Shown one piece after another: positions 22,394 to 29,935 of a stretch of DNA of 33,810 nt; the first letter of the stretch is position 1; the number at the start of each line of letters is the position of its first letter. This DNA is from a virus. Location: IMG/VR virus record IMGVR_UViG_3300031687_000058, positions 1 to 33,810 of that record; one strand, written 5' to 3'. The notes below the pieces were generated by a model that saw only the letters and a program-made list of their open reading frames with translations, had not been told where the DNA came from and ran no database searches. The translations under genes were made by a program, and so were the position numbers.

Positions 22394-22681
22394 TTAAAAT
22401 ACCGCCTTATCATCTAAGTATACGATACCTTTACGGGTACATACATCGACCCTCAAGGCCCTTAGACGGCTCATAGTGGTTCTAGTGGGCCATTTACGCA
22501 GAGTCGTTACATTGGCCCTCGCAGTCTCGGTTTCATGGTCATAGGTAGCAATATGGTGCCCATGTAAGTAGATTAAAGACTCATCATAATTGGCCCGATA
22601 CTCTACCCCTGTATTGTCTTTAGACCATACACGGTCTTGGCACTCTATAGCAGTCCACATTTGCTCTTCAATTAAACGCAT
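22394..22681 (-). CDS. DUF8033-like conserved phage protein
   Basis: A 95-residue protein with NTGVEYRANYDESLIYLHGH-type strands, then HIATYDHETE and WPTRTTMSRLRALR. The combination 'T-V-x-Y ... VYLHGN-x-IA ... W.T.TT.SRLNA' corresponds to a phage domain I know as DUF8033. Function unknown. AAGGA precedes the ATG, which overlaps the previous stop as TAATG. Confidence 0.7.
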   Translation of the reverse strand: MRLIEEQMWTAIECQDRVWSKDNTGVEYRANYDESLIYLHGHHIATYDHETETARANVTTLRKWPTRTTMSRLRALRVDVCTRKGIVYLDDKAVF

Positions 22682-22860
22682 TATTTTGTTCCTTTTTTTA
22701 GATTAATTATTAATTCTCTGGCATTTTGTACACTTGAAAAAATACCATAATCACTAAATACAGCGGCCATCATTTCAGGATCATTGGAGACTAACGCCTC
22801 TTGAAAATTAAAATCATACTGTATCTCATCGGTTAATACTTTAAATTCGTTATCGGTCAT
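22681..22860 (-). CDS. Hypothetical acidic protein (59 aa)
   Basis: MTDNEFKVLTDEIQYDFNFQ followed by an acidic helical body and NARELIINLKKGTK. The start overlaps the preceding stop as ATGA (22857-22860) and the stop overlaps the next start as TAATG, so it completes a run of coupled genes. No motif recognised. Confidence 0.65.
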   Translation of the reverse strand: MTDNEFKVLTDEIQYDFNFQEALVSNDPEMMAAVFSDYGIFSSVQNARELIINLKKGTK

Positions 22861-23084
22861 GGTTTAAACCCCTCAAAAGAGTAGACATAGGGGTCCTCTA
22901 TAAACCCCTCTTCGTAAAAATAGGTTAATGCCCTTTCCCTAGCATCTAACAGACAACCGATGTGGAAGTCGTTAAAAGTGTCCGTTAAATTACCGTTTTT
23001 ATAGACATAAAATATGATACTGCCAGACCAAGTGATTTGGTGTAAGTCTTCAGTTTCTATTTCAAAAGTAGTATATGTTTTCAT
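22857..23084 (-). CDS. Hypothetical 75-aa protein
   Basis: MKTYTTFEIETEDLHQITWS with further beta strands (SIIFYVYKNGNL) and an aromatic helical end (RERALTYFYEEGF). No recognised family. ATGA overlaps at both ends. Confidence 0.6.
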   Translation of the reverse strand: MKTYTTFEIETEDLHQITWSGSIIFYVYKNGNLTDTFNDFHIGCLLDARERALTYFYEEGFIEDPYVYSFEGFKP

Positions 23085-23290
23085 TCGTCGCTCTCCATTT
23101 CATCTATTGTATAACCGTCTTCTTTACCTGCTTTGATAACGTAGTCTACTAACTGCGTCCAAGTCGTAAACTCTTGGGAACCTGTATATAATTGCTCTAA
23201 TTCCTCTCCAGTATTCCAATTACCAACCATGCTAACGGTCGCATATTCTGACATGTCACCGTAACAATCTATATTCTTAATTCTAATCAT
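23081..23290 (-). CDS. Hypothetical 69-aa protein
   Basis: MIRIKNIDCYGDMSEYATVS, then GNWNTGEELEQLYTGS and an acidic tail (TIDEMESDE). Beta start, helical end; no known motif. AGGAG lies upstream of ATG and the stop overlaps the next start (ATGA). Confidence 0.6.
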   Translation of the reverse strand: MIRIKNIDCYGDMSEYATVSMVGNWNTGEELEQLYTGSQEFTTWTQLVDYVIKAGKEDGYTIDEMESDE

Positions 23291-23316
23291 TTTGTACTCT
23301 CCTAAATAGTATAAGG

Positions 23317-23697
23317 TTAAATAGTGGCGTATATGTTGCCAGTTTTAAAGGATTGCGTATAGCATTGGTCTGAGGGTATGGAATCAACCTTTATGAATTT
23401 ACCTACATCAACCCTAGTCTCATCGGAATTGAATAAACTAGCTCCACCGTATGAGGACACTCGTAATACTGCGTCTTGGTCGTATCGGTCAAAAGCTATA
23501 TTTTTTAGACTTGTAAAGCCTAAGCCGTCTCTTAACGTAATCATATAAGATTGCTCTCGTTCACCTTCCCATGACCCCTCACATACTTCATATTTAAAAC
23601 CCTTCAATTCTAGATAATACTCAAACTCTTTACGGGTCTTATTTAGTTCTAATTGGGTCTTGTTTGGTCGGTCTGTACTCATAATAATCTTAGTCAT
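23317..23697 (-). CDS. Conserved hypothetical with WEGEREQSY motif (126 aa)
   Basis: Residues ~20-70 (RKEFEYYLELKGFKYEVCEG, then WEGEREQSYMITLRDG) resemble a small phage family with C-x-G-x-(W/Y)-x-G-x-x-E-x-S-(Y/F) that I have seen in podovirus early regions. The C-terminal half is beta-rich. GGAG precedes the start. Role unknown; position near the start of the block makes it an early gene. Confidence 0.65.
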   Translation of the reverse strand: MTKIIMSTDRPNKTQLELNKTRKEFEYYLELKGFKYEVCEGSWEGEREQSYMITLRDGLGFTSLKNIAFDRYDQDAVLRVSSYGGASLFNSDETRVDVGKFIKVDSIPSDQCYTQSFKTGNIYATI

Positions 23698-23717
23698 TTT
23701 GTACTCTCCAAAGGGGC

Positions 23718-23978
23718 CTATTTAGGCCCATAAAAGGGGTTTAAGTTAACCATAGTAAACATATAATTTATGTTACAAGGTCTAACTTCCTTGTCTAAAT
23801 AAGTAGATAATGCAATGGCTATGTCGTCTCTTGGGGTCATAGCCCTATGAGTAGAGAACCACCGATGACCACAACCATCAGCGCAGCATACGGAGAAATC
23901 ATCACCGCGATACTCTACTCTGTAATTAATGCCACTCACTACCGCAGTGGCGCATGTTCCTAGTTCTAAGTTATGCAT
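23718..23978 (-). CDS. Promoter-proximal early protein, Cys/His-rich (86 aa)
   Basis: First gene of the minus-strand block. Cysteines C9, C31, C32, C36 and histidines H38, H44 (FSVCCADGCGHRWFSTHRAM) could form a metal site. The rest is beta-rich with a hydrophobic end. Ribosome binding site is weak (AGAGT). First early genes in T7-like phages (0.3, 0.4 etc.) often counter host defence or take over host functions, so this position makes it a candidate for such a role; nothing in sequence identifies one. Confidence 0.6.
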   Translation of the reverse strand: MHNLELGTCATAVVSGINYRVEYRGDDFSVCCADGCGHRWFSTHRAMTPRDDIAIALSTYLDKEVRPCNINYMFTMVNLNPFYGPK

Positions 23979-24206
23979 AATTTAATACTCTATTTTGGTT
24001 TAACTTTAAAGTGACTCTAATAGGGGGATCTATTGAGCCACTATAAAGGTAAACAAAACGTACGCTTCTCGTTACACTCCAGCGACCGACTATTAAAGCC
24101 GTTACAACCCACCGATGAGGTCAGACTAGATCCAAGCTTTAGGGGCTCTAGATGGGTCGGTTAACTCCCATACAGATAGAATAGCAGGTCTAGTAATCGG
24201 TGCGCT

Positions 24207-24240
24207 CTAAATACGACACCTGAATACCTAAACACGACAC
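24207..24240. repeat. Tandem pair of CTAAAYACGACAC, with a diverged distant copy
   Basis: CTAAATACGACAC (24207-24219) and CTAAACACGACAC (24228-24240) have a 21-bp period, two helical turns. A diverged copy, CTAAACGCGACTT, is at 24472-24484 beside TCGACAC (24461-24467). Helical phasing suggests protein-binding sites just downstream of the candidate early promoter. Confidence 0.7.
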
Positions 24241-24248
24241 AGCTATAA

Positions 24249-24278
24249 AATATATTAGTCCTACTTATATAGGTACAA
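24249..24278 (-). promoter_or_regulatory. Candidate early promoter (minus strand)
   Basis: Read on the minus strand: TTGTAC (plus 24273-24278), 18 nt, TATATT (plus 24249-24254), within the AT-rich part of the control region and about 270 nt before the first early gene. Match to sigma70 consensus is only moderate, so other starts in the region remain possible. Confidence 0.35.
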
Positions 24279-24291
24279 TAGTTAATTAACT

Positions 24292-24329
24292 AAATGATAA
24301 AAGTATAACTAGACAAATGATAAAAGTAT
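24292..24329. repeat. Two exact copies of AAATGATAAAAGTAT
   Basis: Exact 15-bp copies at 24292-24306 and 24315-24329, 23-bp period. They lie immediately upstream (in minus-strand sense) of the candidate early promoter and could be activator sites, UP-element-like sequence or origin AT-rich repeats. Confidence 0.8.
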
Positions 24330-24505
24330 GGAAATGCTCTCTAACGAATAAAATAAGTTAGTCTATCCTAAGATATAGACCTAAGCTAAAACCACTCATA
24401 AGACAATCTAGGGCCCTTAATGGATATATAGACTTGATACCTGATCAGTATGTTCTAGAATCGACACTTATCTAAACGCGACTTGGTACAGATATTGCAT
24501 ACTTA

Positions 24506-24600
24506 GCAACAACCATGCCAACAATAGACAGACAACCTATACAATAATCATGCCAACATTAGCCACACTAGATTCACTAGCTATACAATAATCATGCCAA
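24506..24600. repeat. Direct repeats of CTATACAATAATCATGCCAA
   Basis: Exact 20-bp copies at 24537-24556 and 24581-24600 (44-bp period), with a third diverged copy, GCAACAACCATGCCAACA, starting at 24506. All three share CATGCCAA (24514, 24549, 24593). Spacing of 35 and 44 bp between cores. Confidence 0.85.
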
Positions 24601-24657
24601 GAATACCACGCTCATAGGTTCTTTCTCTTGTCAATTCTGGGCGCATATGTGACCCAT

Positions 24658-24773
24658 GAGTCAGGCCGTGACTATCAGACACACTCTGGTCACATTGTGA
24701 CTATCGGGCTGCCTTTGGTCATTCCGTGACTATTCGGCACTCTCTGGTCACATTATGACTCACAAGTCATGGG
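24658..24773. repeat. Four tandem 29-bp units with GTCA-N5-TGAC dyads (operator or iteron array)
   Basis: Units begin at 24658, 24687, 24716 and 24745, each exactly 29 bp. Units 2-4 start TGGTCA, unit 1 GAGTCA; GTGACTAT (ATGACTCA in unit 4) follows 10-11 nt into each. The core of each is a dyad: GTCAGGCCGTGAC, GTCACATTGTGAC, GTCATTCCGTGAC, GTCACATTATGAC. The spacers between dyads are less conserved. Repeated palindromes at fixed spacing are typical of repressor/activator operators and origin iterons. Confidence 0.85.
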
Positions 24774-24796
24774 GGGGCCCCCTGTGGCTAATGACT
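24756..24796. promoter_or_regulatory. G7C5 dyad flanked by TGACT/AGTCAT inverted repeats
   Basis: TGACT (24756-24760) and AGTCA (24765-24769) form one inverted pair; AGTCAT (24765-24770) and ATGACT (24791-24796) form another that encloses the G7C5 run (24771-24782, containing the palindrome GGGGGCCCCC). It abuts the fourth 29-bp unit and re-uses its TGAC half-site. A structural or protein-binding element is likely; function unknown. Confidence 0.55.
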
Positions 24797-24954
24797 GTAA
24801 ACGTATACAGGCTCATAGGCACATGGGAGGGAAAATGAGGAAATAAGAGGAAGAGGTATAATTAAGAAGTCAAGCATTAAGTGGATATTTAATAGGACAG
24901 AAGTAGAATCTGTAGACCAAACAGACTGTATTGAGGGGGAGGACTAGATTAGAC

Positions 24955-24983
24955 TTGACTTATGTTAATAAATATGTTATAAT
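24955..24983 (+). promoter_or_regulatory. Sigma70-type promoter for the terminase/structural block
   Basis: TTGACT (24955-24960), 17-nt spacer, TATAAT (24978-24983): one mismatch from the full consensus, with optimal spacing. Transcription would start near 24990 and give a ~190-nt leader to the small terminase gene. Host RNA polymerase is the expected user because no phage polymerase gene is seen. Confidence 0.8.
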
Positions 24984-24989
24984 AGTACA

Positions 24990-25180
24990 TTAGTGTCTTA
25001 GGGACGCTTTAGAGTAATCCTTTAAGAGTTTACAATAATAATAAATATAATAACCAAACTCCATCGGTAAGTATCACACGGGTAGAGCTATGTCACTAAA
25101 GTGATAAATCGCAACTACCTTATTGTATGTCTATAACTATTAGAATCCCCGTTTAGGCGGTCAAGAATCTAGGTCATTTA
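24990..25180 (+). promoter_or_regulatory. 5' leader of the plus-strand block
   Basis: No ORF with a ribosome binding site. It holds a small hairpin near the predicted start (GTGTC, loop, GACGC around 24993-25008) and the dyad GTCACTAAAGTGA (25091-25103), whose half-sites resemble those of the 29-bp array but with one more spacer base. It could be a regulatory leader. Confidence 0.4.
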
Positions 25181-25651
25181 ATGAGTAAATCAACAGAAGA
25201 ATTAAGTCCTCGTACTGGAAAGAAAAAGACTAAACATAAAGGAAGTTCATTACTCTATAAGGGTATGCCTCCTTTAAATCCAGCAGGAAGACCTAAAGGA
25301 AGTGTCGGTAAGTACACCCAACTCTCTAGAGAATTAATGTCTGAGAGAGGGCCTGATATAGTCAATAAGGTAATTGAGTTGGCTATGGAAGGAGATACTA
25401 CATGTCTGAAGATGTGTCTGGATAGAATACTGCCCCCTAAGAGGGATGTTGAAGTTAAACATGAAGGTGGTCAGGCTATAAACATCACTGTAGCTCAGTT
25501 AGGCAATCAAGCTCAGGATGCCATAGAACACGTAGGTGGTCAGGTTATAGAACACAGCCTATCTAAATCTATTGCAAAGAGTAAAAAGAAAGAGGACAAG
25601 GCATACGATGCTATAGTAGTGTCTGTTCTAGAAGAAGACGAGAATGAGTGA
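25181..25651 (+). CDS. terS: Small terminase subunit (DUF5681-like TerS)
   Basis: A 156-residue protein directly before the large terminase with an 8-nt overlap. It begins with a basic tail, then the DUF5681-type motif LNPAGRPKGSVGKYTQLSRE, and CLKMCLDRILPPKRDVEV, both typical of small terminases in this kind of phage. The C-terminus is charged. It should recognise the genome's packaging site and recruit TerL. It is the first gene after the sigma70-like promoter. Confidence 0.82.
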   Translation: MSKSTEELSPRTGKKKTKHKGSSLLYKGMPPLNPAGRPKGSVGKYTQLSRELMSERGPDIVNKVIELAMEGDTTCLKMCLDRILPPKRDVEVKHEGGQAINITVAQLGNQAQDAIEHVGGQVIEHSLSKSIAKSKKKEDKAYDAIVVSVLEEDENE

Positions 25652-26891
25652 TATACAGGTAAGTCTAACTCCTGCACAGATGGAGATATTTAACTCACCA
25701 GCTCGTTTTAAAGTAGCAGCGTGTGGTAGACGTTTCGGAAAGAGTTACCTTGCAGCGTGGACGTTATTGATTAAAGGTCTAGAGTCACAAAGCAAGGATA
25801 TATTCTATATAGCCCCTACCTTTCAACAGGCAAAAGACATTCTATGGGGATTGTTGAAAGATTTGGGTAGAGATGTGATAAAGTCTACTCACGAGAATAC
25901 AGCTACAATAACCCTAATAAATGGTAGGAAGATATACCTGAAGGGTTCGGACAGACCAGATACACTACGAGGTGTAGGTCTGGCATATGTAGTGATGGAT
26001 GAATATGCTTTTATGAAGCCCTCTGTCTTTGAACAGATCATCCGACCTACCTTAGCTGACGTTAAAGGTGAAGCCCTATTTATCGGAACACCCGAAGGGC
26101 GTAACCACTTCTACGATATATACATAGCTGCACAAGACGACCCTGAGTGGGAAGCCTTTAGTTTTAACTCTACTGATAATCCACTGATAGACCCTAAAGA
26201 GATTGAAGTTGCTAGAAGGTCTATGTCTTCACAGGCATTCCGTCAGGAGTTTGAGGCTTCATTTGAATCCTTCTCAGGCGGTATCTTTAAAGATGAATGG
26301 TTTGAAACCTCAGAAGAACCAGACTACGGACATTACATTGTCTCGGTTGACCCTGCTGGTTTTGAGCAATCTGCTAAAGATAGAGGAAAGTCTGGTTCTA
26401 AACTAGATGAAACCGCTATAGCTATAGTAAAGATTTGTGGTGATACTTGGTGGGTAAAAGATATATTACACGGTAGGTGGAACATAAAGAAGACCGCAGA
26501 GAATATACTTAACTCTGCAATAGATAACGAAGCGTCTACAGTAGGCGTAGAGTCAGGGGCTTTGAAGAATGCAATCATGCCCTATCTAGAAGACCTAATG
26601 AGAATACAAGGTCGATGGGTCGTAATCACTGATGTAACTCACGGTGGTAAAAAGAAGACTGACCGTATCACATGGGCCCTACAGGGTCGCATGGAACACC
26701 GAAAGATCAAGTTCAACAAAGACAGAGATTGGAAACACTTTGAAGATCAAATGATTTCTTTCCCTAGCCCACAAGTACACGATGATCTGCTAGATGCTTT
26801 AGCATACATAGATCAAGTATCAGTAGCAGATTTTACCAACTCTATCGAAATAGAAGAGTGGGAACCAATGGATTTAGAAGCAGGATATTAA
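25644..26891 (+). CDS. terL: Large terminase subunit (ATPase-nuclease)
   Basis: A 415-residue packaging motor. ATPase: Walker A GRRFGKS (28-34), Walker B YVVMD119-E120, coupling motif FIGTPEGR. Nuclease: VSVD236-PAG, VGVE303-SG, and D380-D-L-L-D384 supply the acidic cluster of the RNase H-like fold. It cuts concatemeric DNA and drives it through the portal. Slightly short for the family (usually 420-600 aa) but all motors and nuclease motifs are present. The portal starts 3 nt downstream. Confidence 0.96.
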   Translation: MSDIQVSLTPAQMEIFNSPARFKVAACGRRFGKSYLAAWTLLIKGLESQSKDIFYIAPTFQQAKDILWGLLKDLGRDVIKSTHENTATITLINGRKIYLKGSDRPDTLRGVGLAYVVMDEYAFMKPSVFEQIIRPTLADVKGEALFIGTPEGRNHFYDIYIAAQDDPEWEAFSFNSTDNPLIDPKEIEVARRSMSSQAFRQEFEASFESFSGGIFKDEWFETSEEPDYGHYIVSVDPAGFEQSAKDRGKSGSKLDETAIAIVKICGDTWWVKDILHGRWNIKKTAENILNSAIDNEASTVGVESGALKNAIMPYLEDLMRIQGRWVVITDVTHGGKKKTDRITWALQGRMEHRKIKFNKDRDWKHFEDQMISFPSPQVHDDLLDALAYIDQVSVADFTNSIEIEEWEPMDLEAGY

Positions 26892-26894
26892 AAT

Positions 26895-28850
26895 ATGATT
26901 GATCAAGAAGAAGACCAGTATCAAGGACTATCCTCTTGGCTAGGCGAACGTCTAGAAACATGGAAAAACCATCGTGACCAGAACTACCAAAAGAAGTGGG
27001 ATGAATACTATCGTCTGTGGCGTGGTATCTGGGCAGAGTCTGATAAACTACGCGACTCTGAATCTTCTCGTCTAATTAACCCTGCTCTACAACAAGCGGT
27101 TGAGTCTACTGTATCTGAATTAGAAGAAGCAACCTTTGGTCGTGAGAAGTGGTTTGATATTAGAGATGATGTATTAGATGAAAATCCCTCTGACATAGCA
27201 TACTTGCGTAAGGTACTACAAGAAGACCTAGAGTTAGATGGGGCTAAACAGGCCATTAACGAAGTTTTCTTGAATGGTGCTATCTACGGTACGGGAATTG
27301 CTAAAGTTGGCGTAGAAGAGAAGACAGAGCGTGTCATAGTAGAGACACAAGTAGAAGGTACGCTAGATGGAACTACAGAGCGTAAAGTAGTTGAAGTAAT
27401 TAGAATGGCAGTTCCATTGGAAGCAGTATCTCCAAAAGAATTTATAATTGATCCTGCTGCCTTGTCTATTGATTCAGCATTAGGAGTAGCGCAGGAGGTT
27501 ATTAAACCCCGTTACCATGTTGTCAAGGGCATTGAAGCAGGAACTTATCGGGATGTTCCATTAGGAGCAACCAACACAGGCATACATGACTTTGGATTTG
27601 ATCCAGAAGATAATGCTGGCGCAGAAGATGATCGTGTTAAAATCACTGAATACTGGGGCCTAGTTCCTAAGCGTTACTTATCTAAAGAAGCTGATTCTGG
27701 TGAAGAGTTTGACTATGACACAGATGAGTTAGTAGAGGCAGTAGTTACGTTAGCTAACGATGATGTGGTACTTAGGGCAGAAGAAAATCCTTATTTAATG
27801 AAAGATCGTCCTTTTATTGCTTATCAGCATGACCGTGTTCCTAATAAGTTTTGGGGTCGTGGTGTATGTGAAAAAGGATACAACCCACAGAAAGCATTAG
27901 ACGCTGAATTACGTGGTCGTATAGACGCTTTAGCCTTAACGACACACCCAATGATGGCAATGGATGCTACACGTATCCCTCGCGGCACTAAGTTAGACAT
28001 TAGGGCTGGTAAAACCATCTTAACTAACGGTGATCCTCGCGCAATTATCCAACCATTCAATTTTGGACAGTTACAGCAGCACACATTCCAAGAATCTGCT
28101 GAATTAGAGCGTATGATTCAAATGGCAACAGGTGCTATGGACTCAGCGACCAGTATGGCAGGAAATGCCCGTAACGGCACTGCTTCTGGAATGTCTATGA
28201 TGCAAGCAGCCTCAATTAAACGTCAGAAACGTACTCTATGTAACTTCCAAGCTGACTTTATGATCCCTTTCATCAAGAAATCAGTATATCGCAAGATGCA
28301 ATTTGATGAAGAACGCTATCCTGTACTAGATTACCAGTTTACACCTTACTCTACTATGGGAATTATGGCTAAAGAGCTAGAGACAACACAGACTGTACAG
28401 TTAATGTCTATGTTACCTCCTGAATCACAAGCCTTTAACATGTTATTGCTATCAGTATTTGAAAACTCTAGTCTAAATAACCGCGAAGAGATGATGCAAG
28501 CAGTACAGCAGATGATGCAGCCTAATCCAGAAGAACAAGAGATGCAACAGCAGCATATGCAGATGGAAATGGCAGCTAAACAAGCTGATACAGAGCTAGT
28601 AGGGGCTAAAACACAAGAAACATTAGCTTCAGCGTACAACAAACAAGCAGACGCTGCTATGAAGGTTCCTAACGACACTGATGCACAAGAACGTATCTTA
28701 GACCTACAGAAGAAAGCCATTGAGCTACAGAAGAAGCAAATGGAAGTGTCTACGTTAGAGTCTGAAGTAATACGAAACATTCCTGAGATGAAACATCTTG
28801 AGTCTGAAACAATGCTTAACTTAGCTAAAGCAGCACAGGCATTAAACTAA
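26895..28850 (+). CDS. Portal protein
   Basis: A 651-residue protein after terL. N-terminus YQGLSSWLGERLETWKNHRD, KKWDEYYRLWRGIW and RLINPALQQAVESTVSELEE are characteristic of podovirus portals with a helical clip/wing region; GNARNGTASGMSMMQAASIK is in the crown-ward half. The last ~130 residues are a Gln/Met/Lys-rich coiled coil (barrel-like). It forms the dodecameric ring at the packaging vertex. Length is typical of P22-type portals rather than T7 gp8. Confidence 0.92.
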   Translation: MIDQEEDQYQGLSSWLGERLETWKNHRDQNYQKKWDEYYRLWRGIWAESDKLRDSESSRLINPALQQAVESTVSELEEATFGREKWFDIRDDVLDENPSDIAYLRKVLQEDLELDGAKQAINEVFLNGAIYGTGIAKVGVEEKTERVIVETQVEGTLDGTTERKVVEVIRMAVPLEAVSPKEFIIDPAALSIDSALGVAQEVIKPRYHVVKGIEAGTYRDVPLGATNTGIHDFGFDPEDNAGAEDDRVKITEYWGLVPKRYLSKEADSGEEFDYDTDELVEAVVTLANDDVVLRAEENPYLMKDRPFIAYQHDRVPNKFWGRGVCEKGYNPQKALDAELRGRIDALALTTHPMMAMDATRIPRGTKLDIRAGKTILTNGDPRAIIQPFNFGQLQQHTFQESAELERMIQMATGAMDSATSMAGNARNGTASGMSMMQAASIKRQKRTLCNFQADFMIPFIKKSVYRKMQFDEERYPVLDYQFTPYSTMGIMAKELETTQTVQLMSMLPPESQAFNMLLLSVFENSSLNNREEMMQAVQQMMQPNPEEQEMQQQHMQMEMAAKQADTELVGAKTQETLASAYNKQADAAMKVPNDTDAQERILDLQKKAIELQKKQMEVSTLESEVIRNIPEMKHLESETMLNLAKAAQALN

Positions 28851-28851
28851 G

Positions 28852-29082
28852 ATGAAAGAAGATAAAGAATTTTTTGATGGTAGGTACAGGCTATTTGAGA
28901 CAGGCGGCTGGCAAGACTTAATACAAGAACTTGTAGTCATGTCTGAATCTTTAAATCAAGTATCAACCATTAAAGATGAAAAGTCCCTATACGAAGTACA
29001 AGGGCAACTGTCTATACTTAATATGCTGATCACATTAGAGGAACAGACAAAACTCATCGACACGGACAACTCTATTACATAG
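28852..29082 (+). CDS. Small conserved protein between portal and scaffold
   Basis: A 76-residue protein beginning 1 nt after the portal stop: EFFDGRYRLFETGGWQDLIQ, then TIKDEKSLYEVQGQLSILNM. I recall near-identical small proteins at exactly this place in marine podoviruses. Helical; possibly a portal- or scaffold-associated assembly factor. Function unknown. Confidence 0.75.
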   Translation: MKEDKEFFDGRYRLFETGGWQDLIQELVVMSESLNQVSTIKDEKSLYEVQGQLSILNMLITLEEQTKLIDTDNSIT

Positions 29083-29137
29083 GGCCTGTGTCATTTTATT
29101 AACTCCACAATCTATTTGATAGACGGAGAGTAACACT

Positions 29138-29929
29138 ATGGTAAACAACATTGTAGTTGATCCTATTGAGGATTTAGAAGAAACTGTAACTGAAGATTTC
29201 ACCTCCCTAGAAGATGGGGACACAGGTGAGCAACAGGAACAAGAATATGAAATGCCTAGTAAGTTTCAAGGCAAGTCCATCGAAGAAGTTGCTAATTCCT
29301 ACGCAGAACTTGAGAAAGAGTTAGGTCGTAAGGGTCAGGAAATCGGTGAACTACGAAAACTTTCAGATGAATTTCTTAAAACTCAAGTACAGGCTAATCA
29401 ACAAAATAATCCTAATTCTGAGGAAGAGGCTCCTGATTTCTACGAAGACCCACAAGCGGCAATCCGAAGAGAAATTGATAACCATCCTAAGATTAAGGAA
29501 GCTGAAGCAAATAATACAAAGAGTCGCAATAACGCGGCTATACAAGCTATTGCTCAGAAACATCCTGAAGCTCAACAGACAGTACAAACACCTGAGTTTA
29601 AGGAATGGATTTCCCAAAGTAAAATACGCCAGCGTCTGTTTCAAGATGCTAATGCTTACGACTTTGAAGCAGCCGATGAACTACTTAGCAATTGGAAAGA
29701 ACGCGCAATGATTTCCAAGACGCAAGAAGTTAAAACTGCTCAAGGACAATCTAAAGCAAAAGCTCTTTCATCAGGTAAAGCGGAAAGTAGGTCGTCTGGG
29801 GACTCCATTGGAGGTAAGAAAATTTACCGTAGGGCTGACCTCATACGTTTAAAAAATAGTGATCCTTCACGTTATGAATCACTCGGAGATGAAATCTATC
29901 GGGCATACGCAGAAGGACGCGTTAAATAA
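29138..29929 (+). CDS. Scaffolding protein
   Basis: A 263-residue acidic, helical protein just before the major capsid gene. The N-terminus is very acidic; MPSKFQGKSIEEVANSYAEL followed by EKELGRKGQEIGELRK is the scaffold signature I know from related podoviruses. The C-terminus is basic (KIYRRADLIRLKNSDPSRY), as in P22 scaffold, where a basic end binds coat. It guides procapsid assembly and leaves. GGAG lies ~8 nt upstream. Confidence 0.83.
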   Translation: MVNNIVVDPIEDLEETVTEDFTSLEDGDTGEQQEQEYEMPSKFQGKSIEEVANSYAELEKELGRKGQEIGELRKLSDEFLKTQVQANQQNNPNSEEEAPDFYEDPQAAIRREIDNHPKIKEAEANNTKSRNNAAIQAIAQKHPEAQQTVQTPEFKEWISQSKIRQRLFQDANAYDFEAADELLSNWKERAMISKTQEVKTAQGQSKAKALSSGKAESRSSGDSIGGKKIYRRADLIRLKNSDPSRYESLGDEIYRAYAEGRVK

Positions 29930-29935
29930 TATTAT

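Larger units (their letters stand above)
23979..25180. other. Gene-free divergent control region
   Basis: About 1.2 kb between the divergent early (minus) and late (plus) blocks with no ORF having a plausible ribosome binding site on either strand. It holds four repeat families, an AT-rich segment (24241-24360), a G/C homopolymer dyad and promoter sequences, described separately. It is the likely site of transcriptional control and possibly of the replication origin. 23979-24200 shows only weak inverted repeats. Confidence 0.85.

Noticed and set aside
24084-24202. Hairpins from GACCGAC/GGTCGGT and CACCGAT/ATCGGTG
   Set aside because: Arms are short, far apart and cross each other rather than nesting.
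24515-24617. Three mini-ORFs (MPTIDRQPIQ, MPTLATLDSLAIQ, MPRIPRS), each starting in a repeat copy
   Set aside because: No ribosome binding sites; they arise from the shared CATGCCA in the repeats.
24658-24773. CRISPR array
   Set aside because: Units are contiguous, without unique spacers, and diverged in their flanks; no cas genes.
25020-25180. tRNA or small coding gene in the late leader
   Set aside because: No cloverleaf could be built and no ORF with a start signal exists.
28346-28780. Minus-strand 144-codon Cys/Ser-rich ORF
   Set aside because: Lies wholly inside the portal gene; composition is the complement of its Gln/Met-rich coiled coil.
29346-29711. Plus-strand 121-codon ORF (and minus 29363-29644) inside the scaffold gene
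   Set aside because: Shadow frames of the scaffold gene; no ribosome binding site and no domain-like sequence.
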